Shown here: positions 44,347 to 52,676 of the stretch, piece by piece
Layout: each line of letters opens with the position of its first letter
Numbering within the stretch: the first letter of the stretch is position 1
Assembly: GCA_041739275.1 (NCBI GenBank)
Contig: JBGSOF010000020.1
Span: 1 to 64,000 of the forward strand
Origin: WGMI01 sp041739275
GTDB lineage: Bacteria > Bacteroidota > Bacteroidia > Flavobacteriales > Schleiferiaceae
Length of the DNA: 64,000 bases
Direction of reading: 5' to 3'
Made by a program: the position numbers and the translations under genes
The notes under the pieces: generated by a model
The model's input: the letters and a program-made list of their open reading frames with translations, nothing else
What the model was told of the DNA's origin: nothing
Database searches by the model: none

Positions 44347-45096
44347 TTAAGACGCCGTTTCTTTCAACCAATCGTATCCTCGTTTTTCGAGTTCCAGCGC
44401 CAGACTCTTGTCGCCCGATTTTACAATCCGTCCTTTGTGCAAGACGTGCACGAAGTCGGGGCGGATATAGTCGAGAAGGCGCTGGTAGTGCGTAATCACG
44501 AGAATTGCCCGATCGGGGCTTCGCAACGCGTTCACTCCTTGGGCAACAATGCGCAGGGCATCGATATCGAGGCCTGAGTCGGTTTCGTCGAGAATGGCGA
44601 GTTTGGGTTCGAGCAAGGCCATTTGAAAGATTTCGTTCCTCTTTTTCTCACCGCCCGAAAAGCCCTCGTTGAGAGAACGAGACAAAAAGCCCTTGTCCAT
44701 TTCGAGCAGTTCCATCTTTTCGCGCATCAATCGAAGCATGTCTTTGGCTTCCATGGGCTCTTGGCCCCGCGCTTTTCGATGCTGATTGATGGCCGTTTTG
44801 ATGAAGTTGGTCACACTCACTCCCGGAATCTCCACAGGATATTGAAAAGACAGAAAGATGCCCAAATGAGCCCGTTCTTCAGGAGAGAGTTCGCTGAGGT
44901 CCACTCCTTCGAACTCGATATTGCCCGACTCGATGGTGTATTCGTCTCTTCCCGCAATAATGTTCGCCAAAGTGCTCTTGCCCGAGCCATTGGGCCCCAT
45001 AATGGCGTGCACTTCGCCCGGTTTGAGCTCGAGAGTTACACCGTTTAGAATGGGCTGGCCCTCAATCGAGGCGTGGAGATCTTGAATTTTGAGCAT
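44347..45096 (-). CDS. sufC: SufC, Fe-S assembly ATPase
   Basis: The 249-residue ABC ATPase has Walker A GPNGSGKST, the signature NEGFSGGEKKR and Walker B LAILDETDSGLD. The Lys/Gly-rich helix between Walker A and the signature and the DETDSGLDIDAL box are diagnostic of SufC. It is soluble and binds SufB and SufD. It sits between sufB and sufD. Confidence 0.95.
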   Translation of the reverse strand: MLKIQDLHASIEGQPILNGVTLELKPGEVHAIMGPNGSGKSTLANIIAGRDEYTIESGNIEFEGVDLSELSPEERAHLGIFLSFQYPVEIPGVSVTNFIKTAINQHRKARGQEPMEAKDMLRLMREKMELLEMDKGFLSRSLNEGFSGGEKKRNEIFQMALLEPKLAILDETDSGLDIDALRIVAQGVNALRSPDRAILVITHYQRLLDYIRPDFVHVLHKGRIVKSGDKSLALELEKRGYDWLKETAS

Positions 45097-45121
45097 AGAG
45101 TTTTGAATGGTGAGTCAGAAA

Positions 45122-46552
45122 TCAGCCTACGCTGCCTTCAAGGCTCAGCGCCAAGAGTTTTTGCGCTTCGATGGCGAATTCCATGGGGAGTTGATTGAGG
45201 ACTTCTTTGCAGTAGCCGTTCACGATCAGAGCAATGGCTTCTTCGGTGGGAATGCCTCGCTGATTGCAGTAGAACAATTGGTCTGCGCCGATTTTTGAGG
45301 TCGTGGCTTCGTGTTCGACTTTGGCTGTGCTGTTCTCGATTTCGATGTACGGAAACGTATGGGTCCCGCAGGCGTCGCCCATCAGCAGCGAGTCGCATTG
45401 CGAAAAGTTCCGCGCGTTCTTCGCCCGAGGGCCCATTTTGACAAGGCCGCGGTAACTGCCGTTGCTCTTGCCCGCGCAGATGCCTTTCGCCACGATGGTG
45501 CTGCGGGTATTGCGCCCGAGGTGAATCATTTTGGTTCCGGTATCGGCTTGCTGGTGGTGATTGGTGACGGCCACGGAGTAGAACTCTCCGACCGAATTCT
45601 CGCCTTTCAGAATGCAAGAAGGGTACTTCCAGGTAACCGCAGAGCCCGTTTCGACCTGAGTCCAGCTTATTTTGGCGTTGCGCTCGCACAGTCCGCGCTT
45701 GGTCACAAAGTTGAACACACCGCCCTTGCCGTTGGCGTCGCCCGGATACCAGTTTTGGACGGTCGAATATTTGATTTCCGCGCCGTCGAGCGCCACGAGC
45801 TCCACAACGGCCGCATGGAGTTGGTTTTCGTCTCGCATCGGAGCGGTGCAGCCTTCCAAATAACTCACGTAAGAGCTTTCTTCGGCTACGATCAAGGTGC
45901 GTTCAAACTGCCCTGTTCCGGCTTCGTTGATCCTAAAATAGGTGCTGAGTTCCATCGGGCAGCGCACCCCTTTTGGAATATAGCAAAACGAGCCATCCGT
46001 AAAGACTGCCGAATTGAGGGCGGCATAAAAATTATCGGTACGCGGCACAATGGTGCCGAGGTATTTTTTGACCAATTCAGGATGATCTCGAACGGCCTCA
46101 GACATAGGGCAAAAAATGATGCCGATTTCTTTGAGCTTGGCTTGAAAGGTCGTTTTGACGCTCACCGAGTCGACGACCACGTCCATAGCCACCCCCGACA
46201 AGCGCTTTTGTTCGTCGAGAGAAATGCCCAGCTTTTCAAAAGTCTTGAGCAATTCGGGGTCGACTTCGTCGAGGCTATCAATGGTTTTCTTGGGCTTGGG
46301 GGCAGAATAATATGAAATCGCTTGAAAGTCGGGCTTTTCGTAAACCACATTGGCCCATTCGGGCTCGGTCATTCCCTGCCAAATCTTGAAGGCCTCGAGC
46401 CTCCAATCGAGCATCCATTCGGGCTCGTTCTTTTTGGCCGAGATCACGCGAATCACATCTTCGTTGAGCCCGGGAGGCAGGGTATCTGAGTCGATTAAGG
46501 TCGTAAAACCATAAGCGTACTCTGATTGGGTAATCGTATCGAGAAATTCCAT
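45122..46552 (-). CDS. sufB: SufB, Fe-S cluster scaffold
   Basis: SufB is identified by the GSFCYIPKGVRCPMELSTYF and YLEGCTAPMRDENQLHAAV segments and by the C-terminal VEHEATTSKIGADQLFYCNQ. The conserved Cys in the core (EGCTAP) and the C-terminal Cys near 420 are cluster ligands. ATG at 46552 gives 476 residues, the family norm; the frame is open to 46606. It starts the SufBCD set. Confidence 0.95.
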   Translation of the reverse strand: MEFLDTITQSEYAYGFTTLIDSDTLPPGLNEDVIRVISAKKNEPEWMLDWRLEAFKIWQGMTEPEWANVVYEKPDFQAISYYSAPKPKKTIDSLDEVDPELLKTFEKLGISLDEQKRLSGVAMDVVVDSVSVKTTFQAKLKEIGIIFCPMSEAVRDHPELVKKYLGTIVPRTDNFYAALNSAVFTDGSFCYIPKGVRCPMELSTYFRINEAGTGQFERTLIVAEESSYVSYLEGCTAPMRDENQLHAAVVELVALDGAEIKYSTVQNWYPGDANGKGGVFNFVTKRGLCERNAKISWTQVETGSAVTWKYPSCILKGENSVGEFYSVAVTNHHQQADTGTKMIHLGRNTRSTIVAKGICAGKSNGSYRGLVKMGPRAKNARNFSQCDSLLMGDACGTHTFPYIEIENSTAKVEHEATTSKIGADQLFYCNQRGIPTEEAIALIVNGYCKEVLNQLPMEFAIEAQKLLALSLEGSVG

Positions 46553-46562
46553 AGAAGGTTTT

Positions 46563-46901
46563 TTAGACTGCGAAGCTCTCTCCGCATCCGCAGGTGCGGG
46601 TGGCATTGGGATTCACGAAACTGAACCCCTTTCCGTTCAAGCCGCCTTGAAACTCAAGAGTCGTTCCGGCCAAGTACAACAAGCTTTTCTTGTTCACCGC
46701 AATGCGAATGCCGCTTTCTTGAAAAACGCGGTCGTCTTCGTTCAGTTCATCGCTAAACCCGAGCTCGTACGATAAACCCGAGCAGCCTCCGCTGTGCACC
46801 CCCACGCGGATGTAGGTAGAAGAAGGGTCTCGCCCTTCTTGATTCATGAGCTGAACCAATTGCCTTTCGGCTTCCGGGCTCACCGAGACGAGAGAATTCA
46901 T
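46563..46901 (-). CDS. A-type Fe-S carrier (SufA/IscA/HesB)
   Basis: The three ligand cysteines are present: one in HSGGCSGLSYEL and the pair in TRTCGCGESF at the C-terminus. The fold matches A-type carriers that pass [4Fe-4S] clusters from SufBCD to targets. ATG at 46901 gives 112 residues; a GTG at 46913 would add four. It heads the suf unit and is 10 bases before sufB. Confidence 0.92.
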   Translation of the reverse strand: MNSLVSVSPEAERQLVQLMNQEGRDPSSTYIRVGVHSGGCSGLSYELGFSDELNEDDRVFQESGIRIAVNKKSLLYLAGTTLEFQGGLNGKGFSFVNPNATRTCGCGESFAV

Positions 46902-46959
46902 GGCAATAGACACAATCGGTATAGGTTGGTTTGCAGCTTGTTTAGAACGCTTTCAAATG

Positions 46960-46967
46960 CAAAGGTA
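46960..46967 (-). promoter_or_regulatory. Candidate -7 box of the suf operon
   Basis: TACCTTTG on the minus strand fits the Bacteroidota -7 consensus TAnnTTTG. It would put the transcript start about 50 bases before the first suf gene. No TTG was found at the proper -33 distance, so this is only half a promoter. Confidence 0.4.
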
Positions 46968-47041
46968 GGGATTGGACAGAGGCTACACGTACGGCTTCAT
47001 TCAGAATTCTCTGGGTTTGAAAGCTCCACTACCTTCGCACA

Positions 47042-48946
47042 ATGCGCGCAATTTTCCCCATTCTCCTGCTCACTCTTGGCTTGGGCTGCGGTCAAGTCGA
47101 TCAAGGCTCGAACAACACAAGCGAATCAGATCAAAACATGCATACCGACGATCCACACAGCTACGGAAGGCCTCAAGAGCGCCGCGGCACCCACTTGAGC
47201 CTTGATATGTCGGTCGATTTCGAACGCCGACAAATCGATGCGACGGCTTTGTGGCGAATACAGGGCTCGGGAGAAAAGGTGGTGTTTGACACCGACGGCC
47301 TCGAGATTCTCGAAGTGAATGGCGCGGACGGAAAAGCCCGAAAATTCACCCTCGCCTCAAAAGACCCTATTTTGGGACAGGCCTTGTCGATAGAACTCGA
47401 ACCTACAGACAGTGCGGTATCGATTCGTTATCGCACCTCCCCGAGCGCTCGAGCGCTTCAGTGGCTTGAAGGGGGAAAAGCTGGGGAGGCGACGGACGAT
47501 TTGCCTTCTTCGGGGTTCTTATTTACTCAATCTCAGGCTATTCTGGCGCGCAGCTGGGTGCCCTGCCAAGACAGTCCGGGAATTCGCTTTACCTACGATG
47601 CCAAAGTTCGGGTTCCCAAGGGCATGATGGCTCTGATGAGCGCTTCGAATCCCCGTGAAATTAGCCCAGACGGGCTGTATACTTTTGAGATGCCCCAGCC
47701 GATTCCCTCTTATTTGATGGCTTTGGCGGTGGGCGATTTGGGATTTCAATCGCTCGGCAGCCGGAGCGGGGTGTATGCCCCACGCGGGATTTTGGCCAAG
47801 GCGGCCTATGAATTTGCCGAAACCGAACAAATGATTGCCGCGGCAGAGGCTTTGTATGGACCCTATGCTTGGGGCCGATATGATTTGTTGGTTTTGCCAC
47901 CGAGTTTCCCTTTTGGAGGCATGGAAAATCCGCGTTTGACTTTCGCCACTCCGACCATTTTGGCGGGCGATCGATCTCTGGTTTCTTTGGTGGCCCACGA
48001 ATTGGCGCATTCCTGGTCGGGTAACCTCGTCACCAATGCGCACTGGGCCGACTTTTGGCTCAACGAGGGCTTTACCGTCTATTTCGAAAACCGAATTATG
48101 GAGGCGGTTTATGGCCGAGACTACAGCGAAATGCTGGCCGCACTCAGCCATGAGGAGTTGAAGTCAACCGTTGAGGAGATGATGGTGACCGCGCCCAACG
48201 ACACCAAGCTCAAACTCGATTTAACGGGTCGCAATCCCGACGACGGGGTTACCGCTATTGCCTACGACAAGGGCTATCACTTTTTGCGCTTGATCGAAGA
48301 GACGGTGGGCCGGACGCGTCTCGACGCTTTTTTGAAGAGCTATTTTGCCGAAAACGCTTTTAAAACCATGGACACCGAGCGCTTTCTCGAGCGTTTGAGA
48401 AGTCAATTGTTGAGTCCTGAAGAAGACGCCCGAATTGGAGTCGATCGCTGGGTCTACGAAACCGGTCTGCCGGATAATTTGCCCGTTCCAAAGGCGGTTC
48501 GATTTCAAAGGGTGGATGAATTGGCTCAGAACTGTTTGAAATTGAATCAAATGCCTGCAGATGCCAAATTCACCGAAGGCTGGAGCACCCACGAGTGGCT
48601 TCGGTTTATCGCGAAAATGGACGGAGCGTCGGCCGAGCTGCTCTATCAAATCGACGCGTATCACAGCCTAAGTGCCTCTCAAAATGCAGAGATCGCGGCC
48701 GCTTGGTTTGTTCGGACGCTGAGCGCCACGGGGGGAGAGGGTTACCATCCGCCATCTACGCCCGATTACGATCTGCGTCTCGAGCGTTTCCTGACCGAAG
48801 TGGGACGCAGAAAGTTCATTGTGCCGATCTACAAGGCCCTTCTCGATTCAGGTAAAGGCGAACGCGCGAAGAGCCTCTACGCCAAGGCACGCCCCTCTTA
48901 TCATGCCGTGGCAAGAGAGACGCTGGATGCATTGCTCCTACCCTAG
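47042..48946 (+). CDS. M1 family aminopeptidase, lipoprotein (leukotriene A4 hydrolase-like)
   Basis: A lipoprotein signal ends in LLTLGLGC, with the Cys at residue 16. The M1 motifs are complete: GGMEN for the substrate amino group and HELAH (H319, E320, H323) with E342 as third zinc ligand in the 18-residue spacing. The C-terminal helical part resembles the LTA4 hydrolase C-terminal domain. The enzyme trims N-terminal residues from peptides in the periplasm or at the outer membrane. It is a single gene, divergent from the suf unit. Confidence 0.92.
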   Translation: MRAIFPILLLTLGLGCGQVDQGSNNTSESDQNMHTDDPHSYGRPQERRGTHLSLDMSVDFERRQIDATALWRIQGSGEKVVFDTDGLEILEVNGADGKARKFTLASKDPILGQALSIELEPTDSAVSIRYRTSPSARALQWLEGGKAGEATDDLPSSGFLFTQSQAILARSWVPCQDSPGIRFTYDAKVRVPKGMMALMSASNPREISPDGLYTFEMPQPIPSYLMALAVGDLGFQSLGSRSGVYAPRGILAKAAYEFAETEQMIAAAEALYGPYAWGRYDLLVLPPSFPFGGMENPRLTFATPTILAGDRSLVSLVAHELAHSWSGNLVTNAHWADFWLNEGFTVYFENRIMEAVYGRDYSEMLAALSHEELKSTVEEMMVTAPNDTKLKLDLTGRNPDDGVTAIAYDKGYHFLRLIEETVGRTRLDAFLKSYFAENAFKTMDTERFLERLRSQLLSPEEDARIGVDRWVYETGLPDNLPVPKAVRFQRVDELAQNCLKLNQMPADAKFTEGWSTHEWLRFIAKMDGASAELLYQIDAYHSLSASQNAEIAAAWFVRTLSATGGEGYHPPSTPDYDLRLERFLTEVGRRKFIVPIYKALLDSGKGERAKSLYAKARPSYHAVARETLDALLLP

Positions 48947-49045
48947 CATTCTTCGCAAGCGCACAGGAGGAATGAAGCGCATATCGAGCCAGCGGGGTTG
49001 ATGGTGGTGTCGCTCAACTCCTGAAGAGAAAATCGGAACCCGAAT

Positions 49046-49567
49046 TTGATCGATTCCTTCCATACCGAACGTCTGGATCTCCGCCCCACCCAACCGACGG
49101 ACGCTGCATTGCTGTTAGCGTTGTTCAACAGCCCCAAATGGCTGCAGTTTATCGGCGATCGCCAAGTGCACACCCTGACCGATGCAGCCGTTTATATCGA
49201 ATCGAGGATGATGCTCCAAATGGAGTGCCTCGGCTTTTCAAACTATACGCTGTTTCGGCGCGAAGACCAGGCTCAGATTGGGATTTGCGGATTGTACGAA
49301 CGCCACGACCCGGCAAACATCGAATTGGGTTTTGCGCTCTTGCCGGAATTCGAGAAAATGGGGTATGCCTTTGAAGCCGCGCACCGACTGTTGGACGCGG
49401 CCCGAACGGTGTTTGGCCTCAAGCAACTGAGTGCCATCACCGATCCGAACAACCGCGACTCCCAAAAACTCCTCGAAAAGTTGGGTTTTCGCTTTGTCGA
49501 AGAAACCACCTTGCCCGGCGAAACCGAACCGGTTTGGGTGTATCGTTGGGAGGACCTTTTGGTTTGA
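49046..49567 (+). CDS. GNAT family acetyltransferase (RimJ/RimL-like)
   Basis: The 173-residue protein starts with FHTERLDLRPTQPTDAALL, the RimJ/RimL opening, and has ELGFALLPEFEKMGYAFEA as acetyl-CoA-binding motif A and an NxxSQKLLEKLGF end motif (here DSQKLLEKLGFRF). Only a TTG codon is available as a start. Substrate unknown: proteins of this group acetylate N-termini of proteins or small amines. Confidence 0.9.
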   Translation: MIDSFHTERLDLRPTQPTDAALLLALFNSPKWLQFIGDRQVHTLTDAAVYIESRMMLQMECLGFSNYTLFRREDQAQIGICGLYERHDPANIELGFALLPEFEKMGYAFEAAHRLLDAARTVFGLKQLSAITDPNNRDSQKLLEKLGFRFVEETTLPGETEPVWVYRWEDLLV

Positions 49568-49609
49568 AAACAGGGCTTTTGCCTTCACTCGCGGATCCGA
49601 ATCGAAGGC

Positions 49610-49831
49610 TCACGATGATTCCCGGATTGCGGACCCATTTGGTTTTTCGGTTTTGTCTTGCTTTTCCGCCAAATAATTAGGCAAATCCAAACCCGACGTA
49701 TTGAACAAGTCGTTCAGAGGGGGAACGCTGCGCATCAGACCGGAGACAAAGTCTGCCGTGGCTCCGTGGCCTGCTTCGACAAGTCGAGAGCCATCGTATT
49801 TGTCAAATGAATGATTTTCATTGACATACAT
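49610..49831 (-). pseudogene. Remnant of a flotillin-like (SPFH) gene, C-terminal part (copy 1)
   Basis: The 73-residue frame has a run GATADFVSGLMRSVPPLNDL followed by LDLPNYL that looks like the C-terminal end of Bacteroidota flotillins, as I remember it; the SPFH domain and coiled coil that should come first are absent. A second, more damaged copy lies at 52203-52320. The segment 49711-49766 matches 52238-52293 in 51 of 56 bases. I read it as a gene fragment rather than a functional small gene; the flotillin label rests on the tail only. Confidence 0.45.
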
Positions 49832-49930
49832 GACCCAGACGGAGGGTTAAACAATTGGATCCCTGTTTAGCTCGCCTCCTGAACCTCTAATTCAGCTTTT
49901 TCAACTATGCGTTCTGCCCTGCGCTTTTTG
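49711..49930. repeat. Direct repeat copy 1 flanking the methyltransferase/UbiA segment
   Basis: This segment and 52238-52458 share the flotillin-like tail at one end (51 of 56 bases identical), a similar central spacing (152 and 153 bases from CGTTCAG to CTGTTTAGCTCG) and the 3' tail of a small membrane-protein gene at the other end. The middle is diverged. The two copies lie in the same direction on either side of the AT-rich pair of genes. Confidence 0.8.
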
Positions 49931-49938
49931 TTTTCGTT
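49867..49938 (-). pseudogene. C-terminal remnant of a second copy of the small membrane-protein gene
   Basis: The minus strand encodes a KKRRAERIVEKAELEVQEAS tail ending in TAA, very like the KKRRAERKAETAQTKVEESS end of the intact gene at 52395-52676. Only this tail remains; the membrane part is missing and the sequence beyond 49940 is unrelated. It is a decayed copy created by the same duplication as the neighbouring flotillin-like fragment. Confidence 0.65.
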
Positions 49939-50271
49939 TAAAGCCGTGGGGAAGTTCCATGAGATGCACGTGCTACACGGCTGGACCATGTTGCATGGAA
50001 CTCGAAGATTGTTTTGTTCAACCATTAATCTTAAAGTTTTTATCATAAATATGTAAGCTCAAGTCGTCAACTTTTTTTTGTTTTGGTCAGAGACCCCGAT
50101 GAAAATATCTCTTGTGGAATTCAATCGGGTTTTGACTTTAGATTAAATTGATACGAGGCAAATCTATCTCTACTGAATTCTAGGAGTTTGAGAAGTGGAT
50201 AGTGAAAATTGAGGAAGTATAGCTTTTTGTCTCATCAGATTTATTCTCACGTTTTATACTCCTCATGATTT
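49939..50271. other. AT-rich gene-free region left of the methyltransferase gene
   Basis: No coding frame was found. It marks the left junction of the AT-rich segment, right after the decayed gene tail. A 9-bp inverted repeat lies at 49953-50002. The T/A-rich part from 50030 probably holds the promoter of the methyltransferase gene: TAGCTTTT near 50217 resembles a -7 box, but no TTG is found at the right distance. Confidence 0.4.
49953..50002. repeat. 9-bp inverted repeat at the left junction
   Basis: AGTTCCATG at 49953-49961 and CATGGAACT at 49994-50002 are perfect inverted copies with 32 bases between. They start 15 bases after the decayed membrane-protein tail ends, so they sit at the edge of the AT-rich segment. 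No second copy was seen at the right edge. Confidence 0.55.
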
Positions 50272-50985
50272 ATGAAAGAGCTCGAAGATTATGAAAACTT
50301 TCCTGCATTTTTAAGAAATTATCAGACAGAATATATTGGTTTTGCGGTCAGTCAACTCAGAATTTATGATGTTTTTATTGACTTAGTTAGAACTCAGGGT
50401 TTATCGGCGGAGTCGATGACGGATTTGTGTTCCGGGAGCGGAGAACCTGCTTTGTCAGTCTATCAGAATTGTCGGTGTTTCGAACGTCTCGTTTTATCCG
50501 ATAAACATCCTGAAAGTATACTTTCAAATGAACGATTATTAAACTATGCAGTTCGACAATATGACGTTTTGAAAATGGACTTTAGATCGGATACATGTTA
50601 TACGATGTTCAATTCATTTCATCATTTTTCTGATTCTGATAAAGTTAAAATTATGAGAAATATATCCGAGTCGGGTTCAAAAGGATTTATTGTAGAAATA
50701 TTAGAGCCAACCTTGATCAATCTCTTCAAGGTGATTTTGGCCACTACATTCGGTGTTTTGCTTCTTAGCCCGTTTGTGAGGCCTTACTCCTTGGGTCGGA
50801 TATTTTTTACGTACGTCCTGCCTATCAATGTCTTGACAATCACTATTGACGGCGTACTCTCCGTTTTGAAGTCAAAGACAAGAGATCAGTATCGAGAGAT
50901 GTTGACTCGAACGGACATAGAATATTCGTTCCATCTTTTGAAAGGGAAATGGGCTTCTCTTCTGGTGATTGAGCTGGGGAGTTGA
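50272..50985 (+). CDS. Membrane-linked class I methyltransferase-like protein
   Basis: The 237-residue protein has a SAM-binding-type loop TDLCSGSGEPALS (motif I, residues ~48-60), a motif-II-like LSDKHPESI and an FNSFHHFSD stretch in the place where small-molecule methyltransferases keep their acceptor loop. The last third holds two membrane helices (LFKVILATTFGVLLLSPFV and RIFFTYVLPINVLTITIDGV). It precedes the UbiA gene by one base, so the two act together, probably on a membrane lipid. Base composition is clearly AT-richer than the core genes. Confidence 0.65.
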   Translation: MKELEDYENFPAFLRNYQTEYIGFAVSQLRIYDVFIDLVRTQGLSAESMTDLCSGSGEPALSVYQNCRCFERLVLSDKHPESILSNERLLNYAVRQYDVLKMDFRSDTCYTMFNSFHHFSDSDKVKIMRNISESGSKGFIVEILEPTLINLFKVILATTFGVLLLSPFVRPYSLGRIFFTYVLPINVLTITIDGVLSVLKSKTRDQYREMLTRTDIEYSFHLLKGKWASLLVIELGS

Positions 50986-50986
50986 C

Positions 50987-51895
50987 ATGAGGTCGCTCGT
51001 TTCTTTGTGGAAATTCAGTCGTCCCCATACCGTCGTTGGAAGTGTTATTGGCATCCTTACCTTATTCTATATTGTTTGTGAAAAACAAGAATCGCTTTCG
51101 ATTTCATATCTGTTACTGGCCTTGGGTGTAGGTGTTTCTTCCAACATATTCATTGTAGGTATAAATCAAATCGCCGATGTGGAGATCGATCGAGTAAACA
51201 AACCATTCCTACCCATTCCTTCAGGCATCATGAGTCTGTTGAGGGCTAAAATGGTCGTGGCGGCTGCGCTGTCAATTAGCTTAACTCTTTCTCTATGGAC
51301 ATCGCCTTATTTGTTCGCAATCATAGGCCTTGCTTCGGTTATCGGTTGGGCATATTCTATGCCTCCATGTCATTTAAAAAAACATTTCTTAGGAGCAACT
51401 TTGTCAATTGTTATTGTGCGTGGTGTATTGCTAAATTTGGGTGGTTATCTCGTTTTTAATCACTTGGTGAATAACTCTGTTGATTTGCCAAACGATGTAC
51501 TGATATTGACGATATTCATTGTATTGTTTAGTATGGTTATATCCTGGTTTAAAGATTTGCCTGATATTTCTGGCGATTCGCAGTTTAACATTAAGACCTT
51601 GGCCATAGAGTATACTCCAAAGCTTGTCCTCATATTGGGGAGTTTTCTTGTTGGGTTGGCATACATGTTCACAATTCTCCTGAAGTGGATAGAAGTGGAA
51701 AGATTAGATTTTCTTTCATTTCGGAATGGAGTACTTCTATTCGGACACATCACACTCGTAGCACTTTTTATCACCATTTTGTTTTTTGTAGATCTCGCAG
51801 ATCAGAGGTCAGTGAAGAATTTTTACAAGCGATTTTGGTGGTTTTTATTCGCCGAGTATGCACTTTATTTATTTGCATATGTCGGTCCGATTTGA
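50987..51895 (+). CDS. UbiA family prenyltransferase, homogentisate prenyltransferase-like
   Basis: The 302-residue, nine-helix membrane protein has both UbiA metal motifs: N60xxxD64xxxD68 in GINQIADVEIDRVNK and DLPDISGD in the second half. The N-terminal WKFSRPHTVVGS is typical of homogentisate phytyl/solanesyl transferases, which start tocopherol and plastoquinone synthesis; the acceptor here is not known. ATG at 50987 is one base after the upstream stop. It is the second gene of a two-gene AT-rich unit. Confidence 0.8.
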   Translation: MRSLVSLWKFSRPHTVVGSVIGILTLFYIVCEKQESLSISYLLLALGVGVSSNIFIVGINQIADVEIDRVNKPFLPIPSGIMSLLRAKMVVAAALSISLTLSLWTSPYLFAIIGLASVIGWAYSMPPCHLKKHFLGATLSIVIVRGVLLNLGGYLVFNHLVNNSVDLPNDVLILTIFIVLFSMVISWFKDLPDISGDSQFNIKTLAIEYTPKLVLILGSFLVGLAYMFTILLKWIEVERLDFLSFRNGVLLFGHITLVALFITILFFVDLADQRSVKNFYKRFWWFLFAEYALYLFAYVGPI

Positions 51896-52202
51896 ACGAA
51901 GATTAGAAGAGCGTATAAGGATACATAACAGCATATAATTCGGCTTTGAATTGAGCAAAAGGGATAGGGCAGAGCGTATATAAACAATAGACTCATGCTC
52001 TTCCATTCTGTTGAAGTTATTCCAACGAGAAATGGAATCTTCTCTTAGCGATTTGGTACCGGTGCTTATTTTTTAAGATTTCGGATGCGGTCGCAGAGAA
52101 GAATGTGAAATGATCTGTCTAGAATCAATGTAAAACGTTGAGGTCTCCGATCATTCTTTAATGCCGGTCCGGTTTGATGTCTCTGTGTAATCCAACTAAG
52201 TC
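51896..52202. other. AT-rich gene-free region right of the UbiA gene
   Basis: The 307 bases after the UbiA stop hold no credible gene and no strong terminator. A short minus-strand open frame across it (from 52314) is an out-of-frame shadow of the decayed flotillin-like tail and was not called. Confidence 0.4.
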
Positions 52203-52320
52203 TTAGAACAGATTCAAACCATCGACAAGGAAAAAATCGTTCAGGGGCGGAACGCTGCGCATCAGTCCGGAAACAAAGTCTGCCGTGGTTCCGTTTACCG
52301 TATCGCCGAGTCAAGAACTC
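52203..52320 (-). pseudogene. Remnant of a flotillin-like gene, C-terminal part (copy 2, broken)
   Basis: The minus strand encodes TTADFVSGLMRSVPPLND as in copy 1, but just upstream an in-frame TGA stands where copy 1 has CGA (Arg), and the end runs into another stop after NLF. The frame has no start. It is a dead copy of the fragment at 49610-49831. The flotillin label rests on the short tail only. Confidence 0.5.
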
Positions 52321-52458
52321 TTGTACTTGCCTTAATAATCACTTTTGGCATACGGACCAATACCTTGTTCAGGGTGAATCAAATGATCTCCTGTTTAGCT
52401 CGACTCCTCAACCTTCGTCTGGGCTGTTTCTGCTTTGCGTTCTGCTCTGCGCTTTTTG
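52238..52458. repeat. Direct repeat copy 2 flanking the methyltransferase/UbiA segment
   Basis: This is the partner of 49711-49930, in the same direction. Here the small membrane-protein gene is intact and the flotillin-like tail broken, the reverse of copy 1. The pattern fits a tandem duplication with the AT-rich pair between the copies, followed by separate decay. Confidence 0.8.
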
Positions 52459-52676
52459 AAATAATTGACGTAGTGATACACAATCGATAAACCCGTAACC
52501 AGCAAGATGGTATCCTCGAAGCCTGGCCACATTTGGGTGACATGTAAGTACCCATAAAGCAAAAAGAATATTATCCCTGTTCGGAACATTGAGACTCGCC
52601 AGTATTCCAAACTATTCTCCGGTATTTCAAATAGGTTTTTCATGGTCTGTGATATCAATAAAACGCCCATGTCCAA
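52395..52676 (-). CDS. Small membrane protein of unknown function
   Basis: The product has up to 93 residues; the ATG at 52643 (82 residues, MKNLFEIPENS) may be the real start because it does not overlap the upstream frame. Two membrane helices (GIIFFLLYGYLHVT and DTILLVTGLSIVYHYVNYF) are followed by a basic, then Glu/Lys-rich tail. A decayed tail copy lies at 49867-49938. No family is recognised. Confidence 0.55.
   Translation of the reverse strand: MDMGVLLISQTMKNLFEIPENSLEYWRVSMFRTGIIFFLLYGYLHVTQMWPGFEDTILLVTGLSIVYHYVNYFKKRRAERKAETAQTKVEESS

Noticed and set aside
45311..46315. 334-codon plus-strand frame
   Set aside because: It is antisense to sufB, whose identity is certain.
52066..52314. 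82-codon minus-strand frame
   Set aside because: It reads the flotillin-like tail in the wrong frame; the recognisable frame there is broken by stops.
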